A stretch of DNA of 64,000 nt from Hygrocybe punicea (GCA_963556145.1 OY744463.1:1178001-1242000); one strand, 5' to 3'. Positions 1-10,901 are shown, counted from the stretch's first letter. Program-made: numbers and translations. Notes: a model not told the origin generated them from the letters alone.

Positions 1-1090
1 TGGTTGCAGAATCGTGAGGAGTACAAGAAGCGGGAATGGGAAGAGGCCGTGCGTCGGGAAGTCGAGGAAGCGTCACGTTTGCAGGAGGAGAAGGAGGAGG
101 AAAATAGGAGGGCAGAAGCGAGGAAACAACAGGTCGAGGAGGCGGACAGGATCGAGCGGAAACGGGCAGAGGAATCGCGTCAATACGAAGAGGAGATGAA
201 TAGGAGGGCGGAGGCGGAGAAGCGGATCGAGGAGGCGGAAAGGGCGAAGGCGGCAGAGGCAGCAAAAAGGGATAATGCAGCCGTGGAAAGGGACCGGGAG
301 GAAACCGCACAAACCAGCCATCACGGAAGCGAGGACGAGGAGGGCACCTGGTCCGATCAGCAACTACAAAAATACGAGCGGCTTCAAGCACTCAACGCGA
401 TCAAACACAAAAAGCTCAACCGGGATAAGAGGGTCAACCGGGACGACGAGACCGTTCACGGGGACTACAACAGCGGCAACGATTTCTCGAATGTGAGCGG
501 GAACGAGGACGCGGAACCGAAGGGAAAGATTCCGGGGGTAAGTGATATCTCACGGACTCGTATATCCGTGGTGCCTAACTAATCCGTAGTACATGCAGTC
601 GTTCCGGATCCGGCAATGCGATGCGTGTGTGACCGCCAATGCAGTTTGTCGCGGAATCGAGGGGTACGCATGCGATCAATGCAAAAGGCTTAAACGACGT
701 TGCGGATTATTGACGAAGGGACCGGCCACTGGAACTGGGAAAGCGGAACGGAAAGGGAAGGCGAAGGCGGGAAGTCCAAAGAGAAGGATCGTCGCAAAGA
801 GGATTTTGAAGCCGGTGAAGAAGCCCAAGCTATGGGCCGGAGAGGCATCGACGAGTAAACGGACGCTAACCGACGTCAAACCAGATACGGAATCGGAGCA
901 GGACGATGGGAGGCGAGGGAATCCATTCAAGCACCTGCGGATTGGAGCCGGAATCAACGAGCATGTCTGGGCAGTGCGCAAGATGGCAACGGAAATGCAG
1001 AGGGAGATATCGACGATCGCGGACGGCCTCTCTGAATACGTCGCAGAGGTCCACACCAAGCTAACCCGTTGGACGAAGGAGCTAAATTGA
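1..1090 (+). CDS. Coiled-coil / Zn2Cys6-like cluster protein, 5' partial, two exons visible
   Basis: The frame is open to the left edge, so the start lies outside the window. Exon 1 runs to 537 and encodes an almost uninterrupted Glu/Arg/Ala-rich coiled coil followed by a polar linker. A 52-nt intron (538-589, GTAAGT donor, CTAAC branch-like motif, TAG acceptor) joins it in phase 0 to exon 2 (590-1090). Exon 2 begins with six cysteines spaced C-X2-C-X6-C-X7-C-X2-C-X6-C, which fits a fungal binuclear zinc cluster, followed by a basic Lys/Arg tail and a short helical C-terminus. Such Cys6 proteins are common near gypsy elements in Agaricomycetes; I infer DNA or RNA binding but no specific role. 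It converges on the gag ORF at 1241-2920, and only 150 bp separates the two stops. Confidence 0.6.
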
Positions 1091-1240
1091 CTACGCATGA
1101 ACCAGGCCCATATCCTGGGTCAACTCGACCTAATCGACACCAAACTCGACGAAAGGAGAAGGGAATAAAAGGGAACGGACGGAAAGGGAAAACGGAATGC
1201 GGGACAATGTACATAAAGAAAAATAGAGTACATAATAAAA

Positions 1241-2920
1241 CTATAAACGGAAAAGAGGGAAATGGAATGATGAGATAAGATAACCGGAATCTGGGGGTCG
1301 AGGAGGAGGACGGGACCGGAATACAATGGAAACGAAATGGGTCCGGAACGAGCGGGAAACAAAGGAAACTAGAAATGGAAACGAAAATATAAATAAATGA
1401 GAAACGGGAGCAGAAACGGAAAGCGGAACGGAAGACGAAAACACAAAAATAGGAGGCGGAAACGGGTCTATATCCCCACAAGAGTTTCTGAAAGAAGGTC
1501 GGAGGCGGAACGACGAGAGGAGGCGGAGAACTTCTTGCAAATATTCGAGCGAGGTGTCGAGGGGGCAGAGGTCCAAAATGCGATGACAAAGTAGAATGAA
1601 AACGGAAACGAGAAATAAAATAAAATCGAGAACTGGAGTGCCGACACCAACACGATCCCATATAATGGGTGTGCCGCGTGACGGGTCTAAAAACAACGGG
1701 GTGCCCCAAGCGGGCGAAGACAGAACCAACAACAATATGGGAGTGGAAACGACGAGGGGAACCGGGAGCGAAGGGGTCGACATAACGAAATCGGAACCGG
1801 AATCGAAATCAAATAAAAGGGGGGGAATGGAGTCTGGAATGGGAACGGGTACGGAATACTCAACCAAAGTCGACGGAATCTCGATAGACGGTGACAGAGG
1901 ACAATATGGCGGCAATATTGGGGACGGTATGTCTATTTCTGGAGAATCCGAGGACAATGGGAGCGGGTCCGGTATGAGTTCATGGACGGAAACCGGAGGG
2001 GACGAAACCGGAGATGACGGGGATGAAATAGGAAACGGAATGGATAAATCATTGATCGGCATCGATAAATCGGGAGTGGGATCGGACGGGGGCGACACGG
2101 GACTGGACGACAAAACCTGTAAACAAATGACGGTCTCGAGGGGTACCGGAATGGACGGGGACGGGGAACACAATGACGGGGACGGAGTATACAAAGGACT
2201 GGAATGAATGTGGGGGATGGAATGAACGACGGTGGGCGGGATCGAGGTCGGAATCGGGACCAGAGATGACAAAGCTATGACGGGTAGGAGACAGGGACTG
2301 GAATCGGGACTAGAGATAGTAACGGCAAGGGAAGGGGATTTCGGAACAGAGCAATAACCGGAAAGTAGGAATAAGGCGGCATTGTGGAAAACGTCGAGCG
2401 GGTACGGATCGTCGTGGTAATGGTCGGGAAGAAGGTAATGGAGGCATTCTTCAATACGTAGACGAAGGTCTGAGTCAAATCTGTTGGCGAAGTATGTGTT
2501 CCGTTGCTTATCCAATAGACGGCCGTTGTCAAACAAGACACCGGAAATGCGTATGAAATCCCGGAAATATTGTCCTAAGTCCGCTTTGTTCTCTATACCG
2601 TAAGCCGATTGTCGTCGCATAAGTTGATCGAGATCCGAGATCGTATACCGGATGGAATCCGTAGCACCGGGATAAAAGTCGAAGATGGCACATCGGAAAG
2701 CGATGAAGTCTTTAGCGGAGGCGGCGGGAAGTGTCGACCAGAGTTCGTAATCGTCGTTGTTGAGGTACCATAGCGTATAGCGAATCTTCAAAGTGTCCGT
2801 GAGTCCACAATCGGAACCGAGTATGTCAATTTCGTCGAAGAAGTGGGGAAGGTCGAGTTCGTTTCCGTCGAATGTCGGGGCTGAGGGATCACCTCGGAGA
2901 GGCATGAATCCGTACGTCAT
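1241..2920 (-). CDS. Gypsy-type gag polyprotein, N-terminal domain plus Ser/Pro-rich tail
   Basis: The first ~190 residues look like a retrotransposon capsid: 'PTFDGNELDLPHFFDEID', a conserved 'LWSTLPA' step and a helical C-terminal lobe. This part is well supported. Residues ~200-559 are Ser/Pro-rich and then hydrophobic. They come from strongly purine-biased DNA and may be accidental read-through, so the true 3' end is uncertain. The ORF lies just inside the primer-binding site at 3081-3100 and the LTR at 3103-3686, the normal position for gag of a minus-strand gypsy element. Protease and pol are not seen: the next 1.2 kb is occupied by a plus-strand spliced gene, so the element is non-autonomous, rearranged or nested. 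Confidence 0.6.
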   Translation of the reverse strand: MTYGFMPLRGDPSAPTFDGNELDLPHFFDEIDILGSDCGLTDTLKIRYTLWYLNNDDYELWSTLPAASAKDFIAFRCAIFDFYPGATDSIRYTISDLDQLMRRQSAYGIENKADLGQYFRDFIRISGVLFDNGRLLDKQRNTYFANRFDSDLRLRIEECLHYLLPDHYHDDPYPLDVFHNAALFLLSGYCSVPKSPSLAVTISSPDSSPCLLPVIALSSLVPIPTSIPPTVVHSIPHIHSSPLYTPSPSLCSPSPSIPVPLETVICLQVLSSSPVSPPSDPTPDLSMPINDLSIPFPISSPSSPVSSPPVSVHELIPDPLPLSSDSPEIDIPSPILPPYCPLSPSIEIPSTLVEYSVPVPIPDSIPPLLFDFDSGSDFVMSTPSLPVPLVVSTPILLLVLSSPAWGTPLFLDPSRGTPIIWDRVGVGTPVLDFILFLVSVFILLCHRILDLCPLDTSLEYLQEVLRLLSSFRLRPSFRNSCGDIDPFPPPIFVFSSSVPLSVSAPVSHLFIFSFPFLVSFVSRSFRTHFVSIVFRSRPPPRPPDSGYLISSFHFPLFRL

Positions 2921-3080
2921 ATCAGGAATGTCTAAATCGGGATGCGGGTCAGGTCGGGGAGGTATGAGGAAGGGGTCGAAGTCGTAAGCGGGGCTGAGCG
3001 ATTAGAGTCGGGAACAAAAGAAAAACGTCATGAAAGTCAAACCCGACGGTGGGGAGGGTATGAAAAGACAAAAGAAATAA

Positions 3081-3100
3081 ACTCCTCGCGGTGGGCTCCA
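3081..3100 (-). other. Retrotransposon primer-binding site
   Basis: On the minus strand the sequence starts TGGAGCCCACCGCGAGGAG, two bases inside the LTR end. Its TGG start matches the CCA end of a tRNA primer. The same 19-20 bases occur inside the large element at 32384-32402. I did not identify the cognate tRNA. Confidence 0.65.
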
Positions 3101-3102
3101 GT

Positions 3103-3686
3103 TGTGATGGCGAGTTCTGTTGTAGACCCGAAATGGGAATCTATGGAAAGGGTGATCAGCTAAGAAGTGATCAGAGGAATTTAGTTTCTATAGTGTCTAG
3201 TCAATCCAACCCGAATCCGGGGTTCCGGATCAGAGGGGAAGTGAAGGGGGTGGAGTACGAAGACTAATATGGAGACGATACGAAGCGAGGACTAAGAAAT
3301 AGAACTGAAGGGGAGCGATAACCTGTATTTTCTATATAGTTTGTAGTATAAGGGTACATTTTTTATACTACTGGGAGTGATCCTGTGCTGTAGTAACTAT
3401 GTACTACAAGCGAAGGCTGTAACTGATAGGAGTGGAGTGGAGTGGAGGAATGCTATGTACTAGGAGACGGGAAACGTAGATACATGATATATGACTATAA
3501 ACGTACTGATTCCGGGTCGTTAGAGACATTGCAGTGCATGTAGGAATGAATCCGGAGGTGGAATCTGGAGCGGAATCGATGGAAATGACCGGAATCGGGC
3601 GGAATCGACGATACATGAATGGGAATGGACGGGGACGATGTGGGATATGAAGAGGATTTGGGTCCAGATGGCCCAGAGCCTCTACA
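3103..3686 (-). repeat. LTR of a minus-strand gypsy element
   Basis: The LTR ends TCACA next to the primer-binding site and probably begins TGTAGAGG at 3686 on the minus strand. It is homologous in reverse complement to 10310-10901, sharing the block around 'GGAATCAGTACG' and the run through 'CGTTTCCCGTCTCCTAGTAC'. Differences between the two copies are mostly CpG in this copy against TpG/CpA in the other. The outer boundary is inferred from where homology stops and could be off by a few bases. Confidence 0.6.
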
Positions 3687-3895
3687 CCGACTCGTTTCAC
3701 GGCACCACATGCCCGTTTCCGGCGCCATCAACCACCTCCGTGCATCCACAGGCCATCCCAACGCAAGCGGCACACCCTGCCCCACCATACCCCGTCCACA
3801 CATGCGCGGCCCCACGTCCCAATCCCCACACACCTACGCACCCCCACGATGACCTACCCACGCGATATGGCCACCCAAACCGCGTACCCAGGGAC
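3687..3895. other. Proline-rich, C-rich sequence left of the hAT MITE
   Basis: No convincing gene. The plus strand is C-rich with short Pro/His/Thr-rich ORFs, and its composition continues beyond the MITE at 5191. The two halves were presumably contiguous before the MITE inserted. Confidence 0.4.
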
Positions 3896-5190
3896 TAGTG
3901 TTGGGGAAGTTCGGTTTGGTCCAGTTTGGGGCCTTTTTGCCCAAACCGGAAACCAAATGGTCCGGTTTTCCACCCAAAGTCCCCAAACCAGACCGAAACC
4001 GATGCAAACGGTTTGCATCGGTTCGGTTTCAGTCCAAACGTGGTCTGAACCGCGGACCGCTAGTGCTCAGTGCCCCTGCACCATTCTGACCTCGCAACAG
4101 TGCTGCGCACGTCAATTGACGTGGCCAGCCTGTTTGCGAGGTGAGATTGGGGGTGCTGGGGTGCTGGCACACCCTGCGCCGGCATTGAGCCGCACGCGGG
4201 CTTCTCCATGGGTGTCCCGACGCGTCACACGCGTTGTACATGCGATGTGGGTTGACCGCGTTGGCCGTTTTTGGTGGACGCGTGATGGTGGTGGTGGTGG
4301 TGGTGGTGGTGGTGCCCCACGCGTCATACACGTTGTGCACGTGACGACGGCTGGGCCGCTTTGGTTGTTTTCAGCGGACGCATGGTGGTGGTGGCATAGG
4401 AGCCTCTTCGCGAGGGTGTCCGGACGCGTCATACGCATTGTACACACGACGACAGCCGGGTTGACCCCGCATTGGCCTTCCTCGGTGGTGTTAGTGTTGC
4501 GTGGTGGTGGTGGTACGGTGCCGCGTTCTATAATGGACGAATAAATCAGTGAAAAAATGAATAAAGGTACATACCACGAAGGAGCGGGGTGGATGCACCA
4601 CCCCTGCTGCTCTTCCACCTTGTTGACTCCACCCCATTCACGTACGTTTAGCACGCGTTTTGAACGCGTTTGGCGTGGCGCTGGGGGTGGGCCGTGGGCG
4701 TTGCTGTGGGCGCGTCCGGCGTGGCGTTGACGGTGGTTGTAACCGTCGCCGTTGTCGTTGCCGTTGTCGTGGTCGTTGTCGTGGTGGTGGTGGTGGTGGC
4801 CGTGGTGCATCAACCTGTAATTTGTAAATGCGTTAGTTAAGTTCGAATAAATAAAAATAAAAAACATACGCGGGCGGCAGGGAGTACCCCGCCGCCCGTT
4901 TTGTCGACCTCGGGTGCTCCATCGTCTTCGTTTGGCGTATATCGGGGGTGTTGTTGGTGGGGTTGGTGACTTTGGGTGACTTTCGAAGTCAGCCATGTAG
5001 CCGACTTTGGACTGTCGGTTTACGGTTCAAACTGAGTTTGAAACTGTTTCGGCCCACGGCCAACTCTCCAAACCGGAGACTGAACGGTTCGGTCTCAGCC
5101 GAAATTTCCCAAACCGAAACCGAAACCGGCGGTTTCGGTTCGGTCTAAACCGGGTTTGGGTCGGTCTGAGACCGAACTTCCCCAACACTA
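3896..5190. mobile_element. hAT-type MITE with 8-bp target site duplication
   Basis: The left end reads TAGTGTTGGGGAAGTTCGGT and the right end is its exact reverse complement, a ~20-bp terminal inverted repeat. The flanks are a perfect 8-bp duplication, CCAGGGAC, at 3888-3895 and 5191-5198. TAGTGTTG ends with an 8-bp duplication are typical of the hAT superfamily. The 1,295-bp interior has GGT/GTG microsatellites (about 4283-4312 and 4775-4797), palindromic 'GGTTTGCATCGGTT' patches and no transposase. The His-rich minus-strand ORF inside it is a translation of the microsatellites. It is non-autonomous and would need a transposase in trans. Confidence 0.9.
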
Positions 5191-6924
5191 CCAGGGACGT
5201 GAATCCGTCCACCACACCCCATGGTCACATCCCCCGTTGCCCCACCCACACGACGTACTACGACGGCCGTACCCCAAATGGATGCGTTCGTGGCCCTGCC
5301 CACGCATCGTATGGCGGCCCCACGTCCCCTTGTGTCGACTCACACCCAACGACCCACCCACCGACTCCGCGCCGTCTCATTCCGCCCCCTTTTCCACATT
5401 CCACTACCTTTTCTTCATCTTTTTTACACCATGACCAACTGTTGTTAGATTCTTCTGGGGTAGACTAGTCCACACACACTTCTTTTCTTTATGTGCCTTG
5501 TGTTCCCTTCCTGTTCTCCCCTCTTCTTTCAGCCCCTCTAGTTTCTTTTTTCTTTTTTTTCTGCCTTTTTGTTTTGCTTGTCTTTTGCTAGCGACGAGGG
5601 TGTCACTATGAGAGAGGGGGGCACTTGTTGTAGTTGTGCCTGGCACATCACGTGACCTCTTCCTTAGTCAGTAGCAGTTCCTGATGTGGTAGTCAGTTGA
5701 TCTTGTCCTATCCATCCCATCTACCTTGACCTTTCCGTGCGATTCCATCCCCGATCCTGAGAGGTCCCTCGGGACCACTCCACCGCATGCCCAAACAAAC
5801 CCCGGCTGAGCCCAACCACGACAGACACATCGACCATGCCCCAGAACATGCTGCAAATGGCCCCAGAGACATCCCAAGCCCCCTACATGCCACGAGCACC
5901 CCACACATGCCCTGTACCCCGTACCCACCCCAAAACATGTCACGAACACACCCCGGAGTCCCACAACGCAATATACCACCCCCAGTGCCTCCATTGGCCC
6001 CCATTTTTATCTCACAGGTCAACAGTACATATCAACGCGATTTCTCTGACCTTTGTCAGGTGCCCGGCCCTGGAGCAGCACCCGCCGCCGTAATTGTCGC
6101 CTGTTACCCCAATGCTGCACCCATCACCCATTTCCCAACCCAGCTGTACAGCCTCCTCACCAACCAGTTCCCACCAAAATTATCCCACCGATCACACCAC
6201 CCCCACGACTCGTTGATGCAGGTACTCAGACTATGGAAGATGAACAGCCAACAATCTTCCCCGTATCAACATCATATGGTCCTGTCCACTCATCGATAGC
6301 ACTTTCCCTTGGTGTGGCCATCCCGTTTGTGATTGATTGATCGTGGGCTATAGCCAAGCTTGCATGGGGCCCAGGAATCGACTCATGGTGTGCTCTCTTA
6401 GAGCTTCTTCCCCCAGATGTGAACATTATGCTACATGTTCTCATGGAGATTGTACACCCTCAGTGTGGCAACCATGACCTGCTCTTAGGACCCCTCTTAG
6501 CACCAGTGATAGCAAGGATAGTAGATGATTGGGCAGAGTTTCATGGAGGATGAGGACTTTCAGAGACAGGAGATGTGTGCGAGGGTGCACACCATTGTGG
6601 AGGGGGGTACCTGCAGCAGTAGCTGCTAGCCCCTAGGACCCCGGAGACCCTTAGCCAGTAGATTCCTTTCCTGTAGTAGCTTAGTCATCCATCCAAGGGT
6701 TTTCTCCGCTTTCCCCTCCCCACTGCGACTCCCTCTGAGTCTTCCCACAAGAGGTCTGGAGATTCCCTCTCCACCGCCTTCGTGCCTCGCACCCCCCAGA
6801 ACCTTCCCGCGTCACACCCTCAATACCACTACCAGGCCCCCATTGAAGATCCCGGTATTGCTAAATCCGTCATCGATTGCGCCTCGATTCTCAAGTCTGC
6901 ATTTTGCAATGAGAACTCTTAGCC
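5191..6924 (+). pseudogene. Decayed gag / pre-protease region of the plus-strand gypsy element
   Basis: No intact long ORF. About 5,780-6,080 encodes Pro/His/Thr-rich short frames like the tail of a gag. 6,350-6,545 reads 'GIDSWCALLELLPPD' and a helical continuation. 6,800-6,920 reads 'YQAPIEDPGIAKSVID', close to the block preceding the aspartic protease in Agaricomycete gypsy polyproteins. 5,460-5,580 is a pyrimidine-rich stretch. No 5' LTR matching the 10,310-10,901 LTR was found, so the element is 5'-truncated or rearranged. Confidence 0.45.
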
Positions 6925-7530
6925 ATGTCGTCCAATGCTTGCCATCACATGAAGAATCTCACCACTTCGAAAAAGGTCACCACTGAGACCAACAATGTAG
7001 AGGTCTTCCATTTCCATGCACCTGAAATCCCCACCCGCGCCTGCCAACATTGTCAGGAAAACATCCTGCTCGTCAATGGCCAGGACTCAGTCCCTCTCCA
7101 TGCTGTCTACCCACTCATCAATGGCAAGTTCGTATTCAAGTGCGTCCTCAACAACGGCTCCATGATCATCGGCATGCGATGCAACATTTGGGAAAAACTC
7201 GGTTACAGCCTCCAAAACATGAAGATGCCAATGCAATTGGCAAACAAAAGTGACAATGACACCCTCGGCCAGATCACCAACCTTAAATTCACCTTCAGCG
7301 ACGTCAATCTATTCCTTCAAGTCCAAGTTGTCGACGATGCCCCCTACGAGATTCTCATCAGCCGCCCCTTCTTCACACTTTCCGAGGCCCTCACAAAAGA
7401 TTATAAAAACAGAGAACAGCAGGTCACAATCATGGATCCAAACACCGGCGCCATCGTCACTTTGCCCATCATCAAGCACAACCAGAAGAACCGACGAGAG
7501 TCGTCCAACACCAGAAAGCCAGATTTTTAG
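6925..7530 (+). pseudogene. Retropepsin-like domain with degenerate active site
   Basis: The 201-codon ORF has the layout of a gypsy aspartic protease: a Thr/Lys lead-in, the strand 'FKCVLNNGSMIIGM', and 'YEILISRPFFTL' matching the usual 'ILLGRPF' second motif. The catalytic triad, normally D-T/S/N-G, reads N-N-G here, so the catalytic Asp appears to be Asn, a G-to-A type change. It is therefore predicted to be inactive. The reading frame differs from the downstream RT frame, so at least one frameshift lies between 7530 and 7658. Confidence 0.6.
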
Positions 7531-7657
7531 AAGTTGAGGACCCAGAGATACCTCTTAGGAAGGACGCACCGGGAGATGAGAAGCCGCCACTCGAAAGTGA
7601 CCACACATATACCACGAACTATTCTTCCCTTTTGCCATTTCCCTTAGAAGAGGACTT

Positions 7658-9847
7658 ATGTTTTTCTATCGATTTAGATCTCAGCCTCAGACTGCCACCC
7701 AGTACATCTCTTTGTTGACTGATGTACAAAATCAGATACATACTACCGATACCCTTCCTTCCTCTTGTTCCATCTCCACTCCTGCATCATCTGTTTCCTC
7801 CTCAAATGTTTGTAACAGCACCCCTACTGAACACGCTGCTTATATCTCGTATACCACCCCCCCTACCAGGGACCTAAAAGGAGTCGTCACCAAGAAAAAG
7901 TATAAGAAGGTAGCCGATCGCATCCGCCCAATTTCTACCACTCTCCCTGACGAATACTGAATCATACACGAGATCACCAGCGACCCGCTAGCCGATTTAC
8001 CCACGCTCCTGACTCACCCGCCCGACTTTACACCCGGCACCCGCTACACCCAGGAACAACACGACGCGATGCCGATGAACCCGGATGGATTCCTTTGGCC
8101 TGAGGAAGAGAAACTCGGCCACCATATCATCAAAACGCAAGAAGCCGCTTTCGCCTGGAACGAATCCGAGAAAGGCCAGTTCAACATGGACTACTTCCCG
8201 CCGATCCACATTCCCACCATTCCCCACGACCCATGGGTCCATCGAAATATCCCGATCCCTCCCGGTATACTTAATGAAGTCATCGGAATCATCAAAGACA
8301 AAATCAACGCCGGCACCTATGAACCCTCGAATTCCTCATACCGCTCCCGCTGGTTTTGCGTTTTGAAAAAGGATGGGAAGTCCCTTCAAATCGTCCATGA
8401 TCTGCAGCCACTTAACGCCGTCACGATCCATGATCCCACCATACTGCCCATGACCGAGCACTTGGCTGAGGCCTTTGGCGGCCACTCTTGCTATGCTTCC
8501 TTCGACCTCTTCGTCTCTTTCGACCAACACCTCGTCCACCCCTCGTCTCGGGACTATATGATGTTTCAGTCTCCACTCAGAATGCTTCAACTTACACGGA
8601 TCGCTATGGGATACACAAATTCCCCACAGATCTTACATGGTGACTCCACGTACATCCTCTGTGACGAAATCCCACACCTTGCCATTCTGTATATGGACGA
8701 CATTCCCATCAAAGGGCCTCCAACCCGCTACGAGCAACCCGACAGTACCTACGAGACCATACCCAAGAACCCGGCAATCCGACGTTTCATTTGGGAGCAC
8801 TTCCAAGGTATCAACCGCATCATTCAGCATTTCCACTATGTTGGCGGTACCTTCAATGGCAAGAAACTCAAACTCTGTCGACCCTCAGTCATCGTAGTTG
8901 GTCACCAATGCACATATGAAGGACAAGTAGCTGACAAGTCCAAAGTGCAGAAGATTCGCGATTGGCCAATGCTGACCAACCTCACCGAAGTTTGTGCCTT
9001 CCTTGGTATCTGCGGCGTCTTGCGTATTTTTATCAAGGACTTCTCGATCCACTCCCGACCCCTTGTCTGTCTTACCCACAAAGGAATACCCTTCAAATTT
9101 GGCAAAGAAGAAGAGACCGCCATCGACTACCTCAAGAATGCTGTCATTACATCGCCAGTGCTGCATGCAATTGATTACACGCATGAATGGGAGGTCATTC
9201 TCGCTGTTGATTCCTCTGTCCTCAGAGTTGGCTTCATTCTCATGCAAATCCACGCCAACAGAAAATGTTATCCAAATCGCTTTGGTTCAATATCATGGAA
9301 TGAGCACGAAGCCCGATACTCCCAGTCTAAGCTCAAGCTCTACAGCCTCTTCAGGGCCCTCCACACCTACTGGATCTTTATTATCGGCATCTGCAACCTC
9401 ACCGTTGAAGTCGACGCAAAGTATATAAAGGAAATGTTCAACAATCCCGACATTCAACCCAATGCAATGATCAACCAATGGATAGCTGGTGTCCTCCTAT
9501 TCAATTTTAGACTTGTTCATGTACCCGCTTCCGCACATGGTGCACCTGACAGACTCTCCAGACACCCCCACGCTGCAGAAGACCCTGAGGAGATTGACAA
9601 CTCCAATGATTGGCTCGACCACTCCTACGGCTTCTGTATGGAAGTCGTTAACTACCGACCCGTCCCCATGCCATCTAAGCCAATTGCTGTATGTGGCTGT
9701 TGCCGAACCACCGCTGACCAGCTCCAAGAGTTACCAACCACCCTTGTCTATATGAACCAGGAAACCATTTTCAATGGCCGATGCTTGTCTTGCCCTTGTC
9801 GAGACCTGGTTACAAGATCTAACCCAACCCATGAACCTCATGGATGA
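7658..9847 (+). pseudogene. Gypsy reverse transcriptase / RNase H, interrupted by an in-frame stop
   Basis: One frame runs from 7658 through 9847 and is broken only by a TGA at 7958-7960. The RT begins 'NPDGFLWPEEEKL'. Recognisable blocks are 'SRWFCVLKKDGK', 'HDLQPLNAVTI' and the intact catalytic 'YMDDIPIKG'. The RNase H part includes 'LAVDSSVLRVGFIL', 'YSQSKLKLYSLFRAL' and 'VEVDAKYIKEM', and the connection domain ends in 'APDRLSRH'. It resembles the pol at 23682-26693 over its whole length, so the two belong to the same clade. The 3' end stops at a TGA (9845-9847), beyond which the integrase core is missing. Confidence 0.8.
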
Positions 9848-10501
9848 AGAATACCCACCACACACAAAAACCTCAGGTACTCGTCCTATTACAACGCACA
9901 TGGAGTAGAGCCACTTTTTCCATTCGACTTTGCCAAAGCTACATACATGGCTCCAACACAAGATGCAATGTCAACGACTGACCTCATAGTCATCCGTGCC
10001 TGCCAACTTCGTAAACAAGAGGCCAACCTCGATCAAGTCAAAGAAAAACTCACCAAGTCTTGACTTGCATCCGCCCAACAATTTGAAGAGAAATACACGA
10101 ACACAATCAAAACCTTTGATTTTGAACCTGGCAACCTCGTCCTCATCCAAAACTCACATATTGAAATGTCTCTCAATTGAAAAGCAAAGCCGTGATACTT
10201 CAGGGCCATGATTGTCGTCAGAAAAACTCATGGCAGATCCTACATACTAGCTGAACTTGACGGTGCAGTTTCTAGATCCCAATTTGCCGCTTTCCGAGTT
10301 GTACCACGCTATAGAGGCTCTGGATTGTGTGGATCCGTATCCCCTTCATATCTGACACCGCTCCTATCCATTCCTATTCCTATATCATCAATTCCGCTCG
10401 ATTCCGCTCTTTCCTATCGATTCTGCTCCAGATTCTGCCTCTGGAATCATTCCTACTCGCAATGCAATGTCCCTAATGACCTGGAATCAGTACGTATATA
10501 G
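9848..10501 (+). pseudogene. Integrase C-terminal remnant, core deleted
   Basis: In the same frame as the RT, translation resumes as 'NAHGVEPLFPFDFAKATYM', then 'FEPGNLVLIQNS' and 'YILAELDGAVSRSQFAAFRV', the C-terminal end of a gypsy integrase. The zinc-binding HHCC and DDE core segments are absent, so several hundred codons have been deleted near 9,850-9,880. Stops are TGA at 10061-10063, 10178-10180 and 10193-10195. Where related pol proteins carry Arg (for example 'SLNRK', 'PRY'), CGA-to-TGA is the simplest explanation. The frame then runs into the LTR and ends at 10501. Confidence 0.65.
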
Positions 10502-10901
10502 TTGTATATCATATATCTTCGTTTCCCGTCTCCTAGTACATAGCACTCCTCCTATCCTCCTCTCCACTTGCCCCCCTATCACTTACAGCCTTCGCTTGTA
10601 GCACATAGTTACCATAGCACAGGATCCCTCACAGTAGTATAAAAGTAGCACATATACACTACAAATATAGATATAGAAATACAGATACCCAGACATGCAT
10701 ATAGAATCCTCTTATCATCCCATCTCATTTATACTTGCCTTTGTCCTTTCCCCCACACTCTCCCTCTGATTCCAGAACACCTGGATTTGGGTTGGATTGA
10801 CTAGACCTCTCTAAAGAAACTAAATTCCTCAGATCACTTCTTAGCTGATCACCCTTTCTGTAGATTCCCATTCCGGGTCTACAACAGAACTCGCCGTCAC
10901 A
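10310..10901 (+). repeat. 3' LTR of the decayed plus-strand gypsy element
   Basis: Reverse-complement homologue of 3103-3686. It begins near TATAGAGG (degraded TGTAGAGG) and ends GTCACA. The pol frame overlaps its first ~190 bp. It has a short-period 'ATTCCGNTCGATTCC' patch at ~10,370-10,440. The downstream flank is ATGCC; the matching duplication could not be identified because the 5' LTR is missing. Confidence 0.6.

Noticed and set aside
4112..4996. 294-codon His/Asp-rich minus-strand ORF
   Set aside because: It is the translation of GGT/GTG microsatellites in a MITE; no domain and no homologous ORF in the second MITE.
3103..10901. The inverted LTRs at 3103-3686 and 10310-10901 as terminal repeats of one transposon
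   Set aside because: LTRs of one element are direct, not inverted. Coding on each side follows its own LTR, and a hAT MITE and Pro-rich sequence lie between. They are two separate elements of one family.
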